DNA of 64,000 nucleotides from an uncultured Marinobacterium sp. (GTDB lineage Bacteria; Pseudomonadota; Gammaproteobacteria; Pseudomonadales; Balneatricaceae), in contig CANMWJ010000004.1 in assembly GCA_947501565.1 (NCBI GenBank), positions 222,925 through 286,924 of the forward strand. The letters are read 5' to 3'. Every line of letters begins with the position of its first letter. Within the stretch, counting starts at the first letter, position 1. This document shows, piece after piece, positions 34,699 through 44,391 of this stretch. The notes under the pieces are model-generated. The model was given only the letters and a program-made list of their open reading frames with translations, was not told where the DNA came from and ran no database searches. The position numbers were made by a program, and so were the translations under genes.

Positions 34699-35613
34699 AT
34701 GAAACATAATCGTAAACCCCTGCCGCCGCTGAAGGCACTGAAAGCATTTGAAGCCGCGGCCCGCTTGCGCAGCCTTACCCGGGCCGCAGAGGAGTTGCAC
34801 GTCACCCAGGGCGCGGTAAGTCAGCAGGTAAAACTGCTGGAGGAATACCTCGACACCCAGCTGTTTATTCGTAAACCGCGCAAGCTGGATCTGACCGACG
34901 CGGCGCGGGCTTACCTGCCGGTGCTGACCGACGCCTTCAATAACCTGCAGGCGTGCACCAACGAGCTGTTCGGCACCGACCACCGTGCCTTGCTAACGGT
35001 GAAGTGCGGTACCAGTTTTATGCAGCAGTGGCTGGTGCCCCACCTGAGCGATTTCTACGAGAAACATCCGGGTATCCGCATCCGCCTGATGTCATCGGTA
35101 TGGCCGTCGCAGAATGAGGTGGAGGAGGCGGATATCGAGATCTCCAACGGTTTCGGCGACTGGACCGGGATGCAGGTGGAGCGCCTGACACGCGAACGCT
35201 TGATCGTAGTGGGTAGCCCGGAGTTTATCGAACGCTACCAGATCAACGACGATGCCATGAAGATCCTGCAACTTCCGCTGATCAGTATTATCGGCGACCG
35301 GGAGAACTGGCAGCAGTGGTTCCGCAAACAGAACCTGGCCAATCTGATGCCGATGCCGGTACTGGAGTGCGATACCAGCACCTCTGCCTTTGATGCCGCC
35401 TGCAACGGGATCGGCCTGTTGCTGGCACGTAGCTTTAACCTCAAACCGATGCTGGATAAAGGGATGCTGGTGCAGGCGCATCCATTCACCCTGAAAGCGT
35501 CGGGCGCGCATTATCTGGTATTGCCCAACAAACCGCCATCGCCAAAAGTGATCGCTTTCCGTGATTGGTTGCAGGCCACGCTGGAGAACGAAGAACAGTA
35601 CGTACGGCAGTGA
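34699..35613 (+). CDS. LysR-family regulator, GcvA-like, divergent from phn operon
   Basis: A 304-residue LysR-type regulator. The HTH reads FEAAARLRSLTRAAEELHVTQGAVSQQVKLLEEYL (about 18-52), the GcvA/AmpR subclass form, followed by a two-lobed effector domain (LTVKCGTSFMQQWLVPHLSDFYEKHPGI, SSVWPSQNEVEEADIEI). It is transcribed away from phnG with a Pho-box-like site in between. It may control phn genes, in the place usually held by PhnF, but this is inference. The ATG at 34699 has only a weak ribosome-binding site. Confidence 0.9.
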   Translation: MKHNRKPLPPLKALKAFEAAARLRSLTRAAEELHVTQGAVSQQVKLLEEYLDTQLFIRKPRKLDLTDAARAYLPVLTDAFNNLQACTNELFGTDHRALLTVKCGTSFMQQWLVPHLSDFYEKHPGIRIRLMSSVWPSQNEVEEADIEISNGFGDWTGMQVERLTRERLIVVGSPEFIERYQINDDAMKILQLPLISIIGDRENWQQWFRKQNLANLMPMPVLECDTSTSAFDAACNGIGLLLARSFNLKPMLDKGMLVQAHPFTLKASGAHYLVLPNKPPSPKVIAFRDWLQATLENEEQYVRQ

Positions 35614-35967
35614 TCGCGCTGATTTAGATTGTTTGTTGGGAGTCGCTGGCGCTCGTCGCCAACCTGCGGATGAGGTAGGTTGGCGACGAGCGAAGTGACT
35701 CCGAACATCCCACCAATGATCACGTGTGACCATCGGGTTCTATTTGCCTGATAGCACTTGGTCTGCTGTCGAAAGTGTGAACTAGCTTCTATAGTTGTTC
35801 CAAGGATGTAAGCTTGTTTAACCAGATGAGAGCGGTTTATCGGTAGACTAATTGATAAAACGATTCTGGAAGAGCTTTTCTTGAATTGCTGTCTTGCTGG
35901 TCGATAACCATAACGTAGCGTCTGTCAGAGGCGCTTGTTTAGTTGTGCGTATAGGGATGATTACGTC
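35614..35967. other. Intergenic region with one REP pair
   Basis: A REP pair occupies 35635-35706. The rest, up to the MASE1 gene, is AT-richer and shows no gene; the promoter of the next gene should be here, but no clear hexamers were found. Confidence 0.6.
35635..35706. repeat. REP pair (BIME)
   Basis: GTTGGGAGTCGC...CCAACCTGC faces GTAGGTTGGCGACGAG...CCGAAC over a short spacer. The inverted GTAG-headed palindromes are slightly degenerate at both ends. It lies just after the LysR stop. Confidence 0.85.
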
Positions 35968-38900
35968 ATGCGGTTAGCCACCTCTCCGGTGTCACTTATT
36001 ATCAAACTTTTCCTTTTAGCTACGGTTTACTTTTTTACCGCTAAGTTGACACTGAGTTTGGCTTCAGGTGGCTATGCCAGTCCATTCTGGCCGCCAAGCG
36101 GCATTGCCATTGCGGCAATTCTGCTATGGGGGTATCGGGTCATACCGGGCGTGTTCGTCGGAGTTGTTCTGGTTCACTGGCAGGTCGACCAGTTAAACCT
36201 GAACGCCTTTCAGATCGCCGCAGGTAATAGCCTGGAAGCGTTTATTGCCTGTTACCTGATCAATCGCTTTGTTACCCGACGCTATTTCCTGAACTATTTC
36301 CGTCAAGTTATCTATTTCACCCTGTACGTCACGCTGGCTTCCGCACTGGGGGCAACTATCGGTGTGCATGCGATCACTGACTGGCAATCGGATCAGAGCC
36401 TGACGCAATTTATCTATATCTGGAACTTGTGGTGGCTGGGAGATCTTGTCGGAGTACTGGTATTTACCCCGTTGATCCTCTCCTTTGCGCGGGGTTATAA
36501 GGTACCGCAGCGAAGCTGGCAGGAGTATCTGTTCTTTCTTGTCCTTGTAGGATTGACCGGTGCTACAGTCTTCGGCGGATGGAGCACCGTTCAGCTGGAC
36601 AACGCACCATTTGCATTTTTGCCAATGCCGGTACTAGTGGCGGTGGCTAATCGTTTTTCTCACCGCGGGAGCGCGTTGACCGTACTCTTTTTATCCGTGA
36701 TTGCGATTCAAGGTACTCTCGCTGGTTTTGGTCCCTTTGTATCCGACGATGTCGCCCATTCATCTCTCCTGCAGCAGGTATATATCATCTGTCTCGCTTT
36801 GTGTGGGTTGCTGCTGTGCCCGGTGATTCACGAAGGTTCCCGTGCCCAGCTGGCACTGCAACGTTTTTCCGACCGCCTGGAGGGGCGCATTGAACGTGCG
36901 ACGGGTGAGCTGGTCGAGAAGAACAGTGCATTGCATGAGAAGCAGGGCGAACAGACGGTGCTTATCGATGAGCTGCGTACCAGCGAAAGCCGCTACCATG
37001 CGCTTTTCGAAAATGCCCCGGAAGCCGTCGTGCTTTTCAGCCTGAACACCGGGCATTTTGTGGATGCGAACGACAACGCGTTGTCCCTGTTTGGTCACAC
37101 ACGGGAGCAGATGATGACGCTGACGGTCGCGGACGTTTCGCCGCCAACCCAGCCAAACGGTGGCGCTTCGAATGAGTTAGCACAAGCGCATATCAAGCGG
37201 GCGACCTCCGGGGAGCATTGTTGCTTTGAATGGGTGCACCTGGATGCCAGAGGTCTGGGAGTGCACTGTGAGGTGCGCCTGGTGCCGTTCCCTTCACGGG
37301 AGGATCAACTGGTGCGGGGTAGCATAACCGTGATTGAGGAACGTATTCAGGCGGAAGCGCGCCGCCGCTTGACCGCCAAGTTGTTTGAGAATACCTCCGA
37401 GGCAGTGATCATTATCGACGATCAGCAACGGATTATTGAGGTCAACGATGCGTTTTGCCGGGTGAGTGGATACGAACCGGAGGAAGTAGTTGGTCAGCCC
37501 CAGCAGCTATTTGTTTTTGATATGCATGAATCAGCTTTTTACGAAGCCGCATGGAGTGTTGTTGAATCAGAGGGGCGTTGGCAGGGAGAAGTGCAGGGAC
37601 GTCGGAAGAACGGAGAGCTCTATCCTAAATGGCTGACGTTCAGTGAAGTGCGTAGTCGTGATGGTGTCGTAACCCACTACCTTGGTCAATTTACAGATAT
37701 CACCGAAGCCAAAGCAAAGGAAAGGAGTCTGGTGGAGTTGGCAACTTTCGATCACCTGACAGGGTTACATAACCGTAACTCCTTTTTACGGAATCTGGAG
37801 AGAGCGGCTGTTGAATCTGAGCGAACAGATCGAGGTTTTGCGGTGTTGTTTGTAGATCTTGATGGCTTTAAGAGGGTTAACGATTCTCTTGGTCATGATG
37901 TCGGTGACAAGGTTCTACGTATAGCCGCAGATCGTCTGAAAGCGAATACTCGAGGGAGTGACCTTGTCGCGCGACTGGGCGGAGATGAGTTTACATTGCT
38001 AATCAAAGAACCTCATGTTGGTGTGGATCAGGCGCGCCTTGCCCGAAAAGTTCTGGCGGCTCTATCTGAGCCTTATGTGCTCGAAGACAGCTCCCTTCAT
38101 CTCAGCGCCAGTATTGGTATCAGCCGTTTCCCAACGGATGGAACCGACTACAAAGAGCTGCTACGAAATGCCGATATGGCGATGTATCGGGCCAAAAATG
38201 CGGGGCGCAACGGTTATCAGTTCTATACCGTGGAGATGAAAGCCCAAGTGCAGCGCCAACTGAGTGTTGAATCGGAATTGCGTGATGCACTGCTAAACGA
38301 CGAATTTCTCTTACACTACCAGCCCCAGATCGAGCTCGGAAGTGGTCGTTTGATCGGTGTAGAGGCGCTTATTCGCTGGCAGCATCCGACAAAAGGGTTG
38401 GTCTTCCCCGGTTATTTTATCGATGTGGCGGAACAGAGTGGATTGATCTGTGAGATTGGCAACTGGGCGCTTCAGGAAGCTTGTAGTCAGGCGCGTAAGT
38501 GGCAACTTGAAGACGATATGATACTGCCGGTGGCGGTTAACCTTTCAGCGCGACAGTTTCAGAACTCCGCCGAGCTTCTGGAGCAAGTGCGCACAGCGTT
38601 AGATACTAGTGGTCTGGCTGCAGAGATGCTGGAGCTTGAGATCACCGAAAGCATGCTGATGGAAGATGTTAACGAAGCACTGGATACTCTTGTGGCCCTG
38701 CGTGACGCGGGCATCAAAATCGCTATTGATGATTTTGGCACAGGTTACTCATCACTGGCTTATTTGAAGCAGTTTGCGGCGGACAAGCTGAAGATCGACC
38801 GTGCTTTCGTACGAGATCTGGAGCATGACCCAGATGATGCCGCAATCGTGCGTGCAACCATCGCTCTGGCCCACAGCCTTAACCTGAGCGTGATCGCAGA

Positions 38901-39060
38901 AGGTGTGGAGAACGAAGCGCAGCAGCGCTATCTGGTCGACGCTGGATGTGATCAGATGCAAGGGTACCTGCTGGCGAAACCGCTACCACCAGAGGAACTG
39001 GTCGAATTTTCCGGCCGTTATCTGGCGCAGAACGAGGCTTTCCTGTCGGTGGATATCTAG
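35968..39060 (+). CDS. MASE1-PAS-PAS-GGDEF-EAL cyclic-di-GMP enzyme
   Basis: A 1030-residue inner-membrane protein. MASE1 sensor (about 1-290, eight or more membrane spans, SPFWPPSGIAIAAILLWGYR), a short coiled coil, two PAS domains (about 335-450 and 465-585), a GGDEF domain (motif at 671-675) and an EAL domain (Glu799, EALIRWQHP, then DDFGTGYSSLAYLK). The diguanylate cyclase motif is intact, with an inhibitory RxxD I-site (RGSD) five residues before GGDEF. The phosphodiesterase motif is also intact, so both activities are possible. ATG 35968 (MRLATSPVSL) is chosen over a TTG at 35935. The input signal is unknown. A REP pair follows directly. Confidence 0.92.
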   Translation: MRLATSPVSLIIKLFLLATVYFFTAKLTLSLASGGYASPFWPPSGIAIAAILLWGYRVIPGVFVGVVLVHWQVDQLNLNAFQIAAGNSLEAFIACYLINRFVTRRYFLNYFRQVIYFTLYVTLASALGATIGVHAITDWQSDQSLTQFIYIWNLWWLGDLVGVLVFTPLILSFARGYKVPQRSWQEYLFFLVLVGLTGATVFGGWSTVQLDNAPFAFLPMPVLVAVANRFSHRGSALTVLFLSVIAIQGTLAGFGPFVSDDVAHSSLLQQVYIICLALCGLLLCPVIHEGSRAQLALQRFSDRLEGRIERATGELVEKNSALHEKQGEQTVLIDELRTSESRYHALFENAPEAVVLFSLNTGHFVDANDNALSLFGHTREQMMTLTVADVSPPTQPNGGASNELAQAHIKRATSGEHCCFEWVHLDARGLGVHCEVRLVPFPSREDQLVRGSITVIEERIQAEARRRLTAKLFENTSEAVIIIDDQQRIIEVNDAFCRVSGYEPEEVVGQPQQLFVFDMHESAFYEAAWSVVESEGRWQGEVQGRRKNGELYPKWLTFSEVRSRDGVVTHYLGQFTDITEAKAKERSLVELATFDHLTGLHNRNSFLRNLERAAVESERTDRGFAVLFVDLDGFKRVNDSLGHDVGDKVLRIAADRLKANTRGSDLVARLGGDEFTLLIKEPHVGVDQARLARKVLAALSEPYVLEDSSLHLSASIGISRFPTDGTDYKELLRNADMAMYRAKNAGRNGYQFYTVEMKAQVQRQLSVESELRDALLNDEFLLHYQPQIELGSGRLIGVEALIRWQHPTKGLVFPGYFIDVAEQSGLICEIGNWALQEACSQARKWQLEDDMILPVAVNLSARQFQNSAELLEQVRTALDTSGLAAEMLELEITESMLMEDVNEALDTLVALRDAGIKIAIDDFGTGYSSLAYLKQFAADKLKIDRAFVRDLEHDPDDAAIVRATIALAHSLNLSVIAEGVENEAQQRYLVDAGCDQMQGYLLAKPLPPEELVEFSGRYLAQNEAFLSVDI

Positions 39061-39078
39061 TTTCGGCTTCATCTTGCT

Positions 39079-39159
39079 GTTGGGAGTCGCCGGCGCTCGT
39101 CCCAACCTACCCGACACCGTTGCGGGGGTAGGTTGGCGGCGAGCGAAGCGACTCCCAAC
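39079..39159. repeat. REP pair (BIME)
   Basis: GTTGGGAGTCGCCGG...CCCAACCTAC and, inverted, GTAGGTTGGCGGCGAG...CTCCCAAC, between the GGDEF-EAL and SDR genes. Confidence 0.9.
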
Positions 39160-39260
39160 GCTATATCTTCCAAGTTAGCTAAAACCACATTTGGATCAAT
39201 GGCGGCCTTTGGGCGCTTTCGGTATGCTCTCACACCGAATTCTGCAGGAAGGGATGCTTG

Positions 39261-40547
39261 ATGAAGATTCTGGTTACAGGTGCTAACGGTTTTATCGGTA
39301 GTGTGGTGACGGAGACGTTGCTCAACGCCAAGCATCAGGTTGTTGCCTGCTGTCGTACGCCCAACAACTTATCCCGTTCCTCTCTCCTCAGCTTTGTGCC
39401 TGCGGAATTGCACCACTTCCGTTCCGAGAATGATTGGCTACCTCTGTTGCAGGGCGTGGATGCGGTGATCAACTGCGCCGGTATTCTGCGTGGCAGTAAC
39501 GCCGATTTTCAGGCCGTGCATGTCGATGCGCCGCAGGCACTGGCAAAGGCCTGTGTCACTGCGGGTATCAGTCGGTTCGTACAGATTTCCGCTCTGGGTG
39601 ATCCCGAAGACGGTACTTTTATCGACAGCAAACACCGTTTTGACCGCAGCCTGCTACGCCTGATGCCCGATGCTCTGGTATTGCGCCCATCAGTGGTGCT
39701 CTCGCTGCGTGGTTCCTACGGAGGTACATCGATGCTACGCGGTCTGGCGGCGGTGCCCGGTCTCCTGCTCCTGCCGGGCAAAGGTGACCAGCAGATTCAG
39801 CCCCTGCTGGCGGAGGATCTGGGGACGCTGCTGCTGGAGGCGATCCAGCCGAGCTGTCAGGTGCGTGGAGTGGTTGAGGTCGCCGGACCTGAGGTGATGA
39901 GCATCCGTGAATATCTGGGCCTGTTACGTGGCTGGCTGAAGGTACCAACCTACCGCACGCTGGAGATGCCGCTTGGTTTGATCGGCGCGGCCTGTCAGGC
40001 GGGGCAGTGGTTGGGGCGCGGGCCGCTTAACAACACTATCTGGTCGATGCTCAAACGGGGCAACACCCTTGATCGTGAAGGGCAGAGCCGCATGACCGAT
40101 TTCGCGACCCGCTTTAACCCCATACGGCAGCGCCTGTCGGTGGAGTCTAGCTTCGTGCAGGATCGCTGGCATGCGCAGTTGTTCCTGCTGCAACCGATTC
40201 TCTGGTTTGCGCTGTGCTTTATCTGGTTGCTGTCGGCCTGGTCCGGTTTCGCGGCCGATCAGGTGCAGTTTGCTAATATCCTTTCGCAGGCTGCGTTTCC
40301 GCCCATCGCTCACGCACCGATGGTGGCGGGCACCAGTACGCTGGATCTGCTGCTTGGGATCCTGCTCTTGTTGCGGATTCAGGAGCGGACAATCCTTTGG
40401 CTGATGCTGCTGAGTACGTTGGCGTACACCCTGTTGCTGGGCGGATTGGCGCCAGAGTTGTGGCTTGATCCGCTGGGTGGCCTGCTGAAAAATCTGGCGG
40501 TGTTGCCATTGCTGCTGGTGTACATGGTGCTTAGGAATCCGCGTTGA
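39261..40547 (+). CDS. NAD(P)-binding SDR-like protein fused to a DoxX-like membrane domain
   Basis: A 428-residue two-part protein. Residues 1-290 are an atypical extended SDR/NmrA-type Rossmann domain (MKILVTGANGFIGSVVTE, VDAVINCAGILRGS, FVQISALGD, LVLRPSVVLS). Residues 305-428 hold four hydrophobic segments of DoxX-like type (LLQPILWFALCFIWLLSAWSGF; LDLLLGILLLLRI). Such SDR-DoxX fusions are known in proteobacteria but their substrate is not. ATG 39261 follows GGAAGGGATGCTTG. The stop overlaps the next ATG (TGATG), so it forms an operon with the DUF2269 gene. Confidence 0.87.
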   Translation: MKILVTGANGFIGSVVTETLLNAKHQVVACCRTPNNLSRSSLLSFVPAELHHFRSENDWLPLLQGVDAVINCAGILRGSNADFQAVHVDAPQALAKACVTAGISRFVQISALGDPEDGTFIDSKHRFDRSLLRLMPDALVLRPSVVLSLRGSYGGTSMLRGLAAVPGLLLLPGKGDQQIQPLLAEDLGTLLLEAIQPSCQVRGVVEVAGPEVMSIREYLGLLRGWLKVPTYRTLEMPLGLIGAACQAGQWLGRGPLNNTIWSMLKRGNTLDREGQSRMTDFATRFNPIRQRLSVESSFVQDRWHAQLFLLQPILWFALCFIWLLSAWSGFAADQVQFANILSQAAFPPIAHAPMVAGTSTLDLLLGILLLLRIQERTILWLMLLSTLAYTLLLGGLAPELWLDPLGGLLKNLAVLPLLLVYMVLRNPR

Positions 40548-41011
40548 TGGATTACCCGACGCTCAAGCTGATCCATATTCTCTCCTCCACCATCCTCTTT
40601 GGAACGGGATTGGGCACCGCCTTTTATATGTGGCGGGCGCAGCTGAGCGGTGATCTCAACACCTTCCGTATCGTGGCTAAAAACGTGGTACTGGCGGATT
40701 GGGTGTTCACTACGCCGGCGGTAATTATTCAGCCGTTGACCGGGCTGGCGATGATCTATCTGGCGGGCTTCAGTTGGCTGCAGCCCTGGTTGCTGTGGAG
40801 CATCGCGCTCTTTGTGGTTGTGGGTGCCTGCTGGCTGCCGGTGGTGTTTATCCAGATCAAAGTGGCGCGTTTACTGGCAGGGGATAAGGTGGATATGGCA
40901 CGGGTGCGACGTCTGATGTTCTGCTGGTATAGCCTGGGATTTCCGGCGTTCCTCGGTGTGATTCTGATCTTTTATATGATGGTGAGTAAGTCGGTACCGT
41001 TTGGGATTTGA
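40547..41011 (+). CDS. DUF2269 family membrane protein
   Basis: A 154-residue inner-membrane protein with four hydrophobic segments. It begins MDYPTLKLIHILSSTILFGTGLGTAFYMWRA, the hallmark of DUF2269, with His at position 10 and conserved Gly residues. WVFTTPAVIIQPLTGL also fits. Function unknown. It is translationally coupled to the SDR-DoxX gene by a TGATG overlap. Confidence 0.88.
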   Translation: MDYPTLKLIHILSSTILFGTGLGTAFYMWRAQLSGDLNTFRIVAKNVVLADWVFTTPAVIIQPLTGLAMIYLAGFSWLQPWLLWSIALFVVVGACWLPVVFIQIKVARLLAGDKVDMARVRRLMFCWYSLGFPAFLGVILIFYMMVSKSVPFGI

Positions 41012-41038
41012 GTTGGGTGGCGTTGGGATGGATGTTAA

Positions 41039-41080
41039 ATAGATCTGTCCCCTTACTCAAATAAATCTGTCCCCTTACTA
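41039..41080. repeat. Two tandem copies of a 22-bp motif containing ATCTGTCCCCTTACT
   Basis: ATCTGTCCCCTTACT occurs twice at a 22-bp period, directly before a REP pair. I recall similar 'AAATCTGTCCCC' motifs near REP-associated (RAYT) transposase genes in gammaproteobacteria. No such gene is here, so this may be a scar. Confidence 0.5.
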
Positions 41081-41087
41081 CCGGATT

Positions 41088-41157
41088 GTTGGGCATCGCG
41101 ATGCGATGGCCAACCTACTGGCGAGGTAGGTTGGCGACGAGCGAAGCGACTCCCAAC
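41088..41157. repeat. REP pair (BIME), mixed subtypes
   Basis: GTTGGGCATCGCGATGCGATGGCC...CTAC (ATCGC subtype) opposite GTAGGTTGGCGACGAGCG...CCCAAC (GACGAGC subtype). The two halves of the pair belong to different sequence variants. Confidence 0.9.
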
Positions 41158-41173
41158 ATAAACGGCTGCGTGC

Positions 41174-43498
41174 TTACTTACGCTTCTTGTAGAACTTCTT
41201 CTTACGCGGTTTTGGCTGTTCCTGCTGATCAACAAACTCAAAGTCGATCTTGCGCTGATCCATATCCACTTTCACCACACGTACCTCAACCGTATCGCCT
41301 AAGCCATAGCTGATGCGGCTGTTGTCGCCGATCAGACGCTGTTTGGCTTCGTCGAAGTGGTAGTAATCGCTTTTCAGGGCGGAGACGTGAATCAGGCCTT
41401 CCACCTGAATATCTTCGATCTCGATAAACAGACCGAAGCTGGCCACGCTGCTGACGATGCCGGTGAAGGTATCGCCGATGAAATCCTGCATGTATTCACA
41501 CTTCAGCCAGGCTTCCACGTCCCAGCTGGCCTGATCGGCGCGGCGGGAGGCTTCGGAGCAGTGTTCGGCCAGAATCAGCATCGCCTGCATATCGTATGGA
41601 TACGCCTTGGTTGGCTCCAGTCGCGGTGCGTCTTTTACGCGCTGTACCGGATCGGTGCCTTTGCCGGTAATGCGTTTCAGGGCGCGGCGGAAGGCGCTGC
41701 CGGTTTCCTTACGGCGGATCACCGAACGGATCGCGCGGTGCACCAGCAGGTCCGGGTAGCGGCGGATTGGCGAGGTGAAGTGCGCGTAGGCGGAGTAAGC
41801 CAGGCCAAAGTGTCCCTGATTATCCGGGCTGTATTCGGCCTGACTGAGAGAGCGCAGCATCATGGTGCGGATGATATGCGCATCGCTACGGTCGCCCAGC
41901 GAGGTGAGCAGCTTGTCGTAATCCGCCGGGGTTGGTTTGTCACCGCCGCCCAGATTTAGGCCGCGTTCGCCCAGAAACGCGCGCAGGTTCTTCAGCTTTT
42001 TCTCCATCGGGCCGTCGTGCACGCGGTAGAGGGCTGGAATCTGCAGCTGCTCCAGAAAACCTGCGGTCGCCACGTTGGCGCAGAGCATAAACTCCTCGAT
42101 CATCTTGTGGGCGTCGTTGCGCACCACCGGAACGATCTGGTCGATCTTACGTTCGTCGTTGAAGCGGAAGGTCACTTCGCGGGTTTCGAAATCGATGGAA
42201 CCGCGTTTGCTGCGTGCCTTACGCAGAGCACCGTAGAGGTTATGCAGCTCACGTAAGTGGGGCACAATCGCACGGTGGTTGTGGGCTACCTGTTTGCCAA
42301 GTCCGGTTTCAGGATCGGCCAGCAGGGCACCTACCTGGGTATAGGTCAGGCGCGCGTGGGAGTGGATTACCCCTTCAGAGAAACTGAAGTCGGTCATCTT
42401 GCCCGCACGGTTGATCGCCATCTCACACACCATCACCAGGCGGTCCACCTTGGGATTCAGGGAACACAAACCGTTGGAGAGTACTTCCGGCAGCATCGGT
42501 ACTACGTGACCGGGGAAGTAGACCGAGGTGGCACGCTCGCGCGCTTCGATATCCAGCGGGCTCTCCGGTTTTACGTAGTGGGAGACGTCGGCGATAGCTA
42601 CATAAAGCGTCCAGCCGTCGTTGTTCTGTTCGCAATAAACCGCATCGTCAAAGTCGCGGGCATCTTCGCCATCGATGGTGACAAAGGGCAGGGCGCGCAA
42701 GTCTACGCGGTGGTTTTTATCTTCTTTAGCCACCCTGTCGCCCAGCGTGTTCGCGGCCTTAAGCGCATCCTGTGGCCAGCGGTGCGGAATCTCGTGGCTG
42801 CGGATTGCCACATCGATCTCCATGCCCGGCGCCATAGAGTCACCCAGTACTTCGGTTACCCGACCCGTGGCGTTGTAGCGGTTGCACGGCTGATTCAGGA
42901 TCTCTACGGAGATGAATTGGCCCAGTTTCGCGCCAGCCAGGTCCTCTTCGTCGATATCGATCTCGTTGGTGATGCGGCGGTTTTCCGGCTCCAGAAAGTA
43001 GACGCCGTCTTCATCCTGCGCCAGACGACCGACCAGTTCGGTGGTGTTGTGTTCAAGTACCTTGACGATCTTGCCCTCTTCACGGCCACGACGGTCGACG
43101 CCGCTGATCCGTGCTTGCACCCGGTCGCCGTGGAAGACGGATTCCATCTGGGTGTTGAACAGGAACAGGTCGTCGCCGCCTTCATCGCGGGAGAGGAAGC
43201 CAAAACCGTCGGGATGGCCGATCACTGTGCCGGTCACCAGATCGTCCGCACGCAGCAGGCTGTAACCCTGACGGGGCGTGAAGATCACCTGGCCGTCGCG
43301 CTCCATCGCGCGCAAGCGGCGGCGCAGCGCTTCCTGCTCCTCTTCACTGTACAGTTCCATGGTGTCTGCGAGCTGGTGGCGGTCCTGTGCGGTGCCTGCC
43401 TGCTCAAGCAGCTTGATGATGTAGTCACGGCCGGGAATCGGGTGACTGTATTTCTCTCTGTCTGAGGATTTAATCGCCCCAGAGGTATGCTTACTCAT
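41174..43498 (-). CDS. rnr: Ribonuclease R
   Basis: A 774-residue 3'-5' exoribonuclease that degrades structured RNA. It has an N-terminal HTH-like domain (about 20-85), cold-shock domains (about 85-235), the RNB catalytic domain with DGEDARDFDDAVY (residues 276-288, the metal-binding Asp cluster), a C-terminal S1 domain (about 655-740) and a basic Lys-rich tail (PRKKKFYKKRK). An insertion-like segment RKETGSAFRRALKRITGKGTD lies within the RNB/S1 linker region. The ATG at 43498 follows GAGAAGACAGA. In many relatives rnr is followed by rlmB and rpsF; here the downstream side is a REP pair and DUF2269. Confidence 0.96.
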   Translation of the reverse strand: MSKHTSGAIKSSDREKYSHPIPGRDYIIKLLEQAGTAQDRHQLADTMELYSEEEQEALRRRLRAMERDGQVIFTPRQGYSLLRADDLVTGTVIGHPDGFGFLSRDEGGDDLFLFNTQMESVFHGDRVQARISGVDRRGREEGKIVKVLEHNTTELVGRLAQDEDGVYFLEPENRRITNEIDIDEEDLAGAKLGQFISVEILNQPCNRYNATGRVTEVLGDSMAPGMEIDVAIRSHEIPHRWPQDALKAANTLGDRVAKEDKNHRVDLRALPFVTIDGEDARDFDDAVYCEQNNDGWTLYVAIADVSHYVKPESPLDIEARERATSVYFPGHVVPMLPEVLSNGLCSLNPKVDRLVMVCEMAINRAGKMTDFSFSEGVIHSHARLTYTQVGALLADPETGLGKQVAHNHRAIVPHLRELHNLYGALRKARSKRGSIDFETREVTFRFNDERKIDQIVPVVRNDAHKMIEEFMLCANVATAGFLEQLQIPALYRVHDGPMEKKLKNLRAFLGERGLNLGGGDKPTPADYDKLLTSLGDRSDAHIIRTMMLRSLSQAEYSPDNQGHFGLAYSAYAHFTSPIRRYPDLLVHRAIRSVIRRKETGSAFRRALKRITGKGTDPVQRVKDAPRLEPTKAYPYDMQAMLILAEHCSEASRRADQASWDVEAWLKCEYMQDFIGDTFTGIVSSVASFGLFIEIEDIQVEGLIHVSALKSDYYHFDEAKQRLIGDNSRISYGLGDTVEVRVVKVDMDQRKIDFEFVDQQEQPKPRKKKFYKKRK

Positions 43499-44077
43499 TC
43501 TGTCTTCTCAAAAAAGCCGCAAACGGTGCGTGAGGTGCGTAATCAAATGAGGTGTGGGAACAGATCAGATATAACGCGGCAGCGATGCTGGCTGGTGTCA
43601 CTCAACCGGTGTGAGTGACGTCAAATTAGGCCGACTCTCGCGGGTTAGCGCGGTATGTCGATGATTCATGCCGGGCCTTGCTTCAAGGCACCACCGGGCA
43701 TGGGGTGAGTTAACGGCTCTGTGAATCTCGAGGCGTTGCGTCGGTTGCTTCCGTGAAGCGGGTATAGCTAAAAACTAACGATGTACTGAAATTATGGTAC
43801 ACGTATGTTGCAAAGTTCTTTAAACGCGGGAAATAAGACTGGAATTTAAAACTGCGGGACGGGAATACTGGAGCAGTAAAACGGCGTGCGGAGATTTTAA
43901 AAATAGAATCGTTTCTCGATAGCGGTCAATGTACAGCACGCTGGTTACTTGTCAACCAGTTTGTCGCGTACGGACCTGATCGTCGCTATCTGGGCGCGCC
44001 CGGTCTTGTTAAATATCAGGTACGCAGCAATTGGGGTGTGGTACAAAAAAGAGCGATTGAGATCGGATGGAGTGACG
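43499..44077. other. Long divergent intergenic region between rnr and a small gene
   Basis: About 580 bp with no credible gene; the frame open from 43949 is only the upstream extension of the gene at 44078. Holds two hairpins described separately (43597-43619, 43667-43702) on the rnr side. Confidence 0.5.
43597..43702 (-). other. Structured rnr leader (two hairpins)
   Basis: GTCACTCA/TGAGTGAC (43597-43619) is a perfect 8-bp stem. At 43667-43702, CATGCC/GGCATG encloses a second stem GCCTTG/CAAGGC, giving a compound hairpin. Both would lie in a long rnr 5' leader if transcription starts beyond 43702. Confidence 0.4.
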
Positions 44078-44377
44078 ATGGATAGCTGGTTCCTGAAAAA
44101 CCTTGGCGATGCGCTGATGGCGTTTGATGAACAGGCGCAACTCGAAACGCTGTTTAACGATGCCTACCAACAAGCGGGCTGCCCGGAGGATATGACCGCC
44201 TTTGTCCGGCATGAGTCCGATGGTCGTCTGCACTGTGAAGTGAAGGTCTACTTTCCACCGAACACCGCAGTATTAGCACAATCACTGGGTGCGGTTGCTT
44301 GCCCCAAACCTTCGCCCGAAGGGTTGGGGATACTGGCGGGTTCTGCAGATCCCTGGCACTTGCTGTTCCCGCAGTAA
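44078..44377 (+). CDS. Conserved small hypothetical protein (99 aa)
   Basis: A 99-residue soluble protein beginning MDSWFLKNLGDALMAFDEQAQLETLF, then QAGCPEDMTAFVRHESDGRLHCEVKVYF and a Pro/Gly-rich C-terminus. Similar small proteins occur in marine gammaproteobacteria, but I cannot name a family or function. The ATG at 44078 has GGAGTGACG directly upstream. The frame stays open back to 43949, but that part has no ribosome-binding site. Monocistronic; REP elements follow the stop. Confidence 0.7.
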   Translation: MDSWFLKNLGDALMAFDEQAQLETLFNDAYQQAGCPEDMTAFVRHESDGRLHCEVKVYFPPNTAVLAQSLGAVACPKPSPEGLGILAGSADPWHLLFPQ

Positions 44378-44391
44378 CACGCACATTCAAT

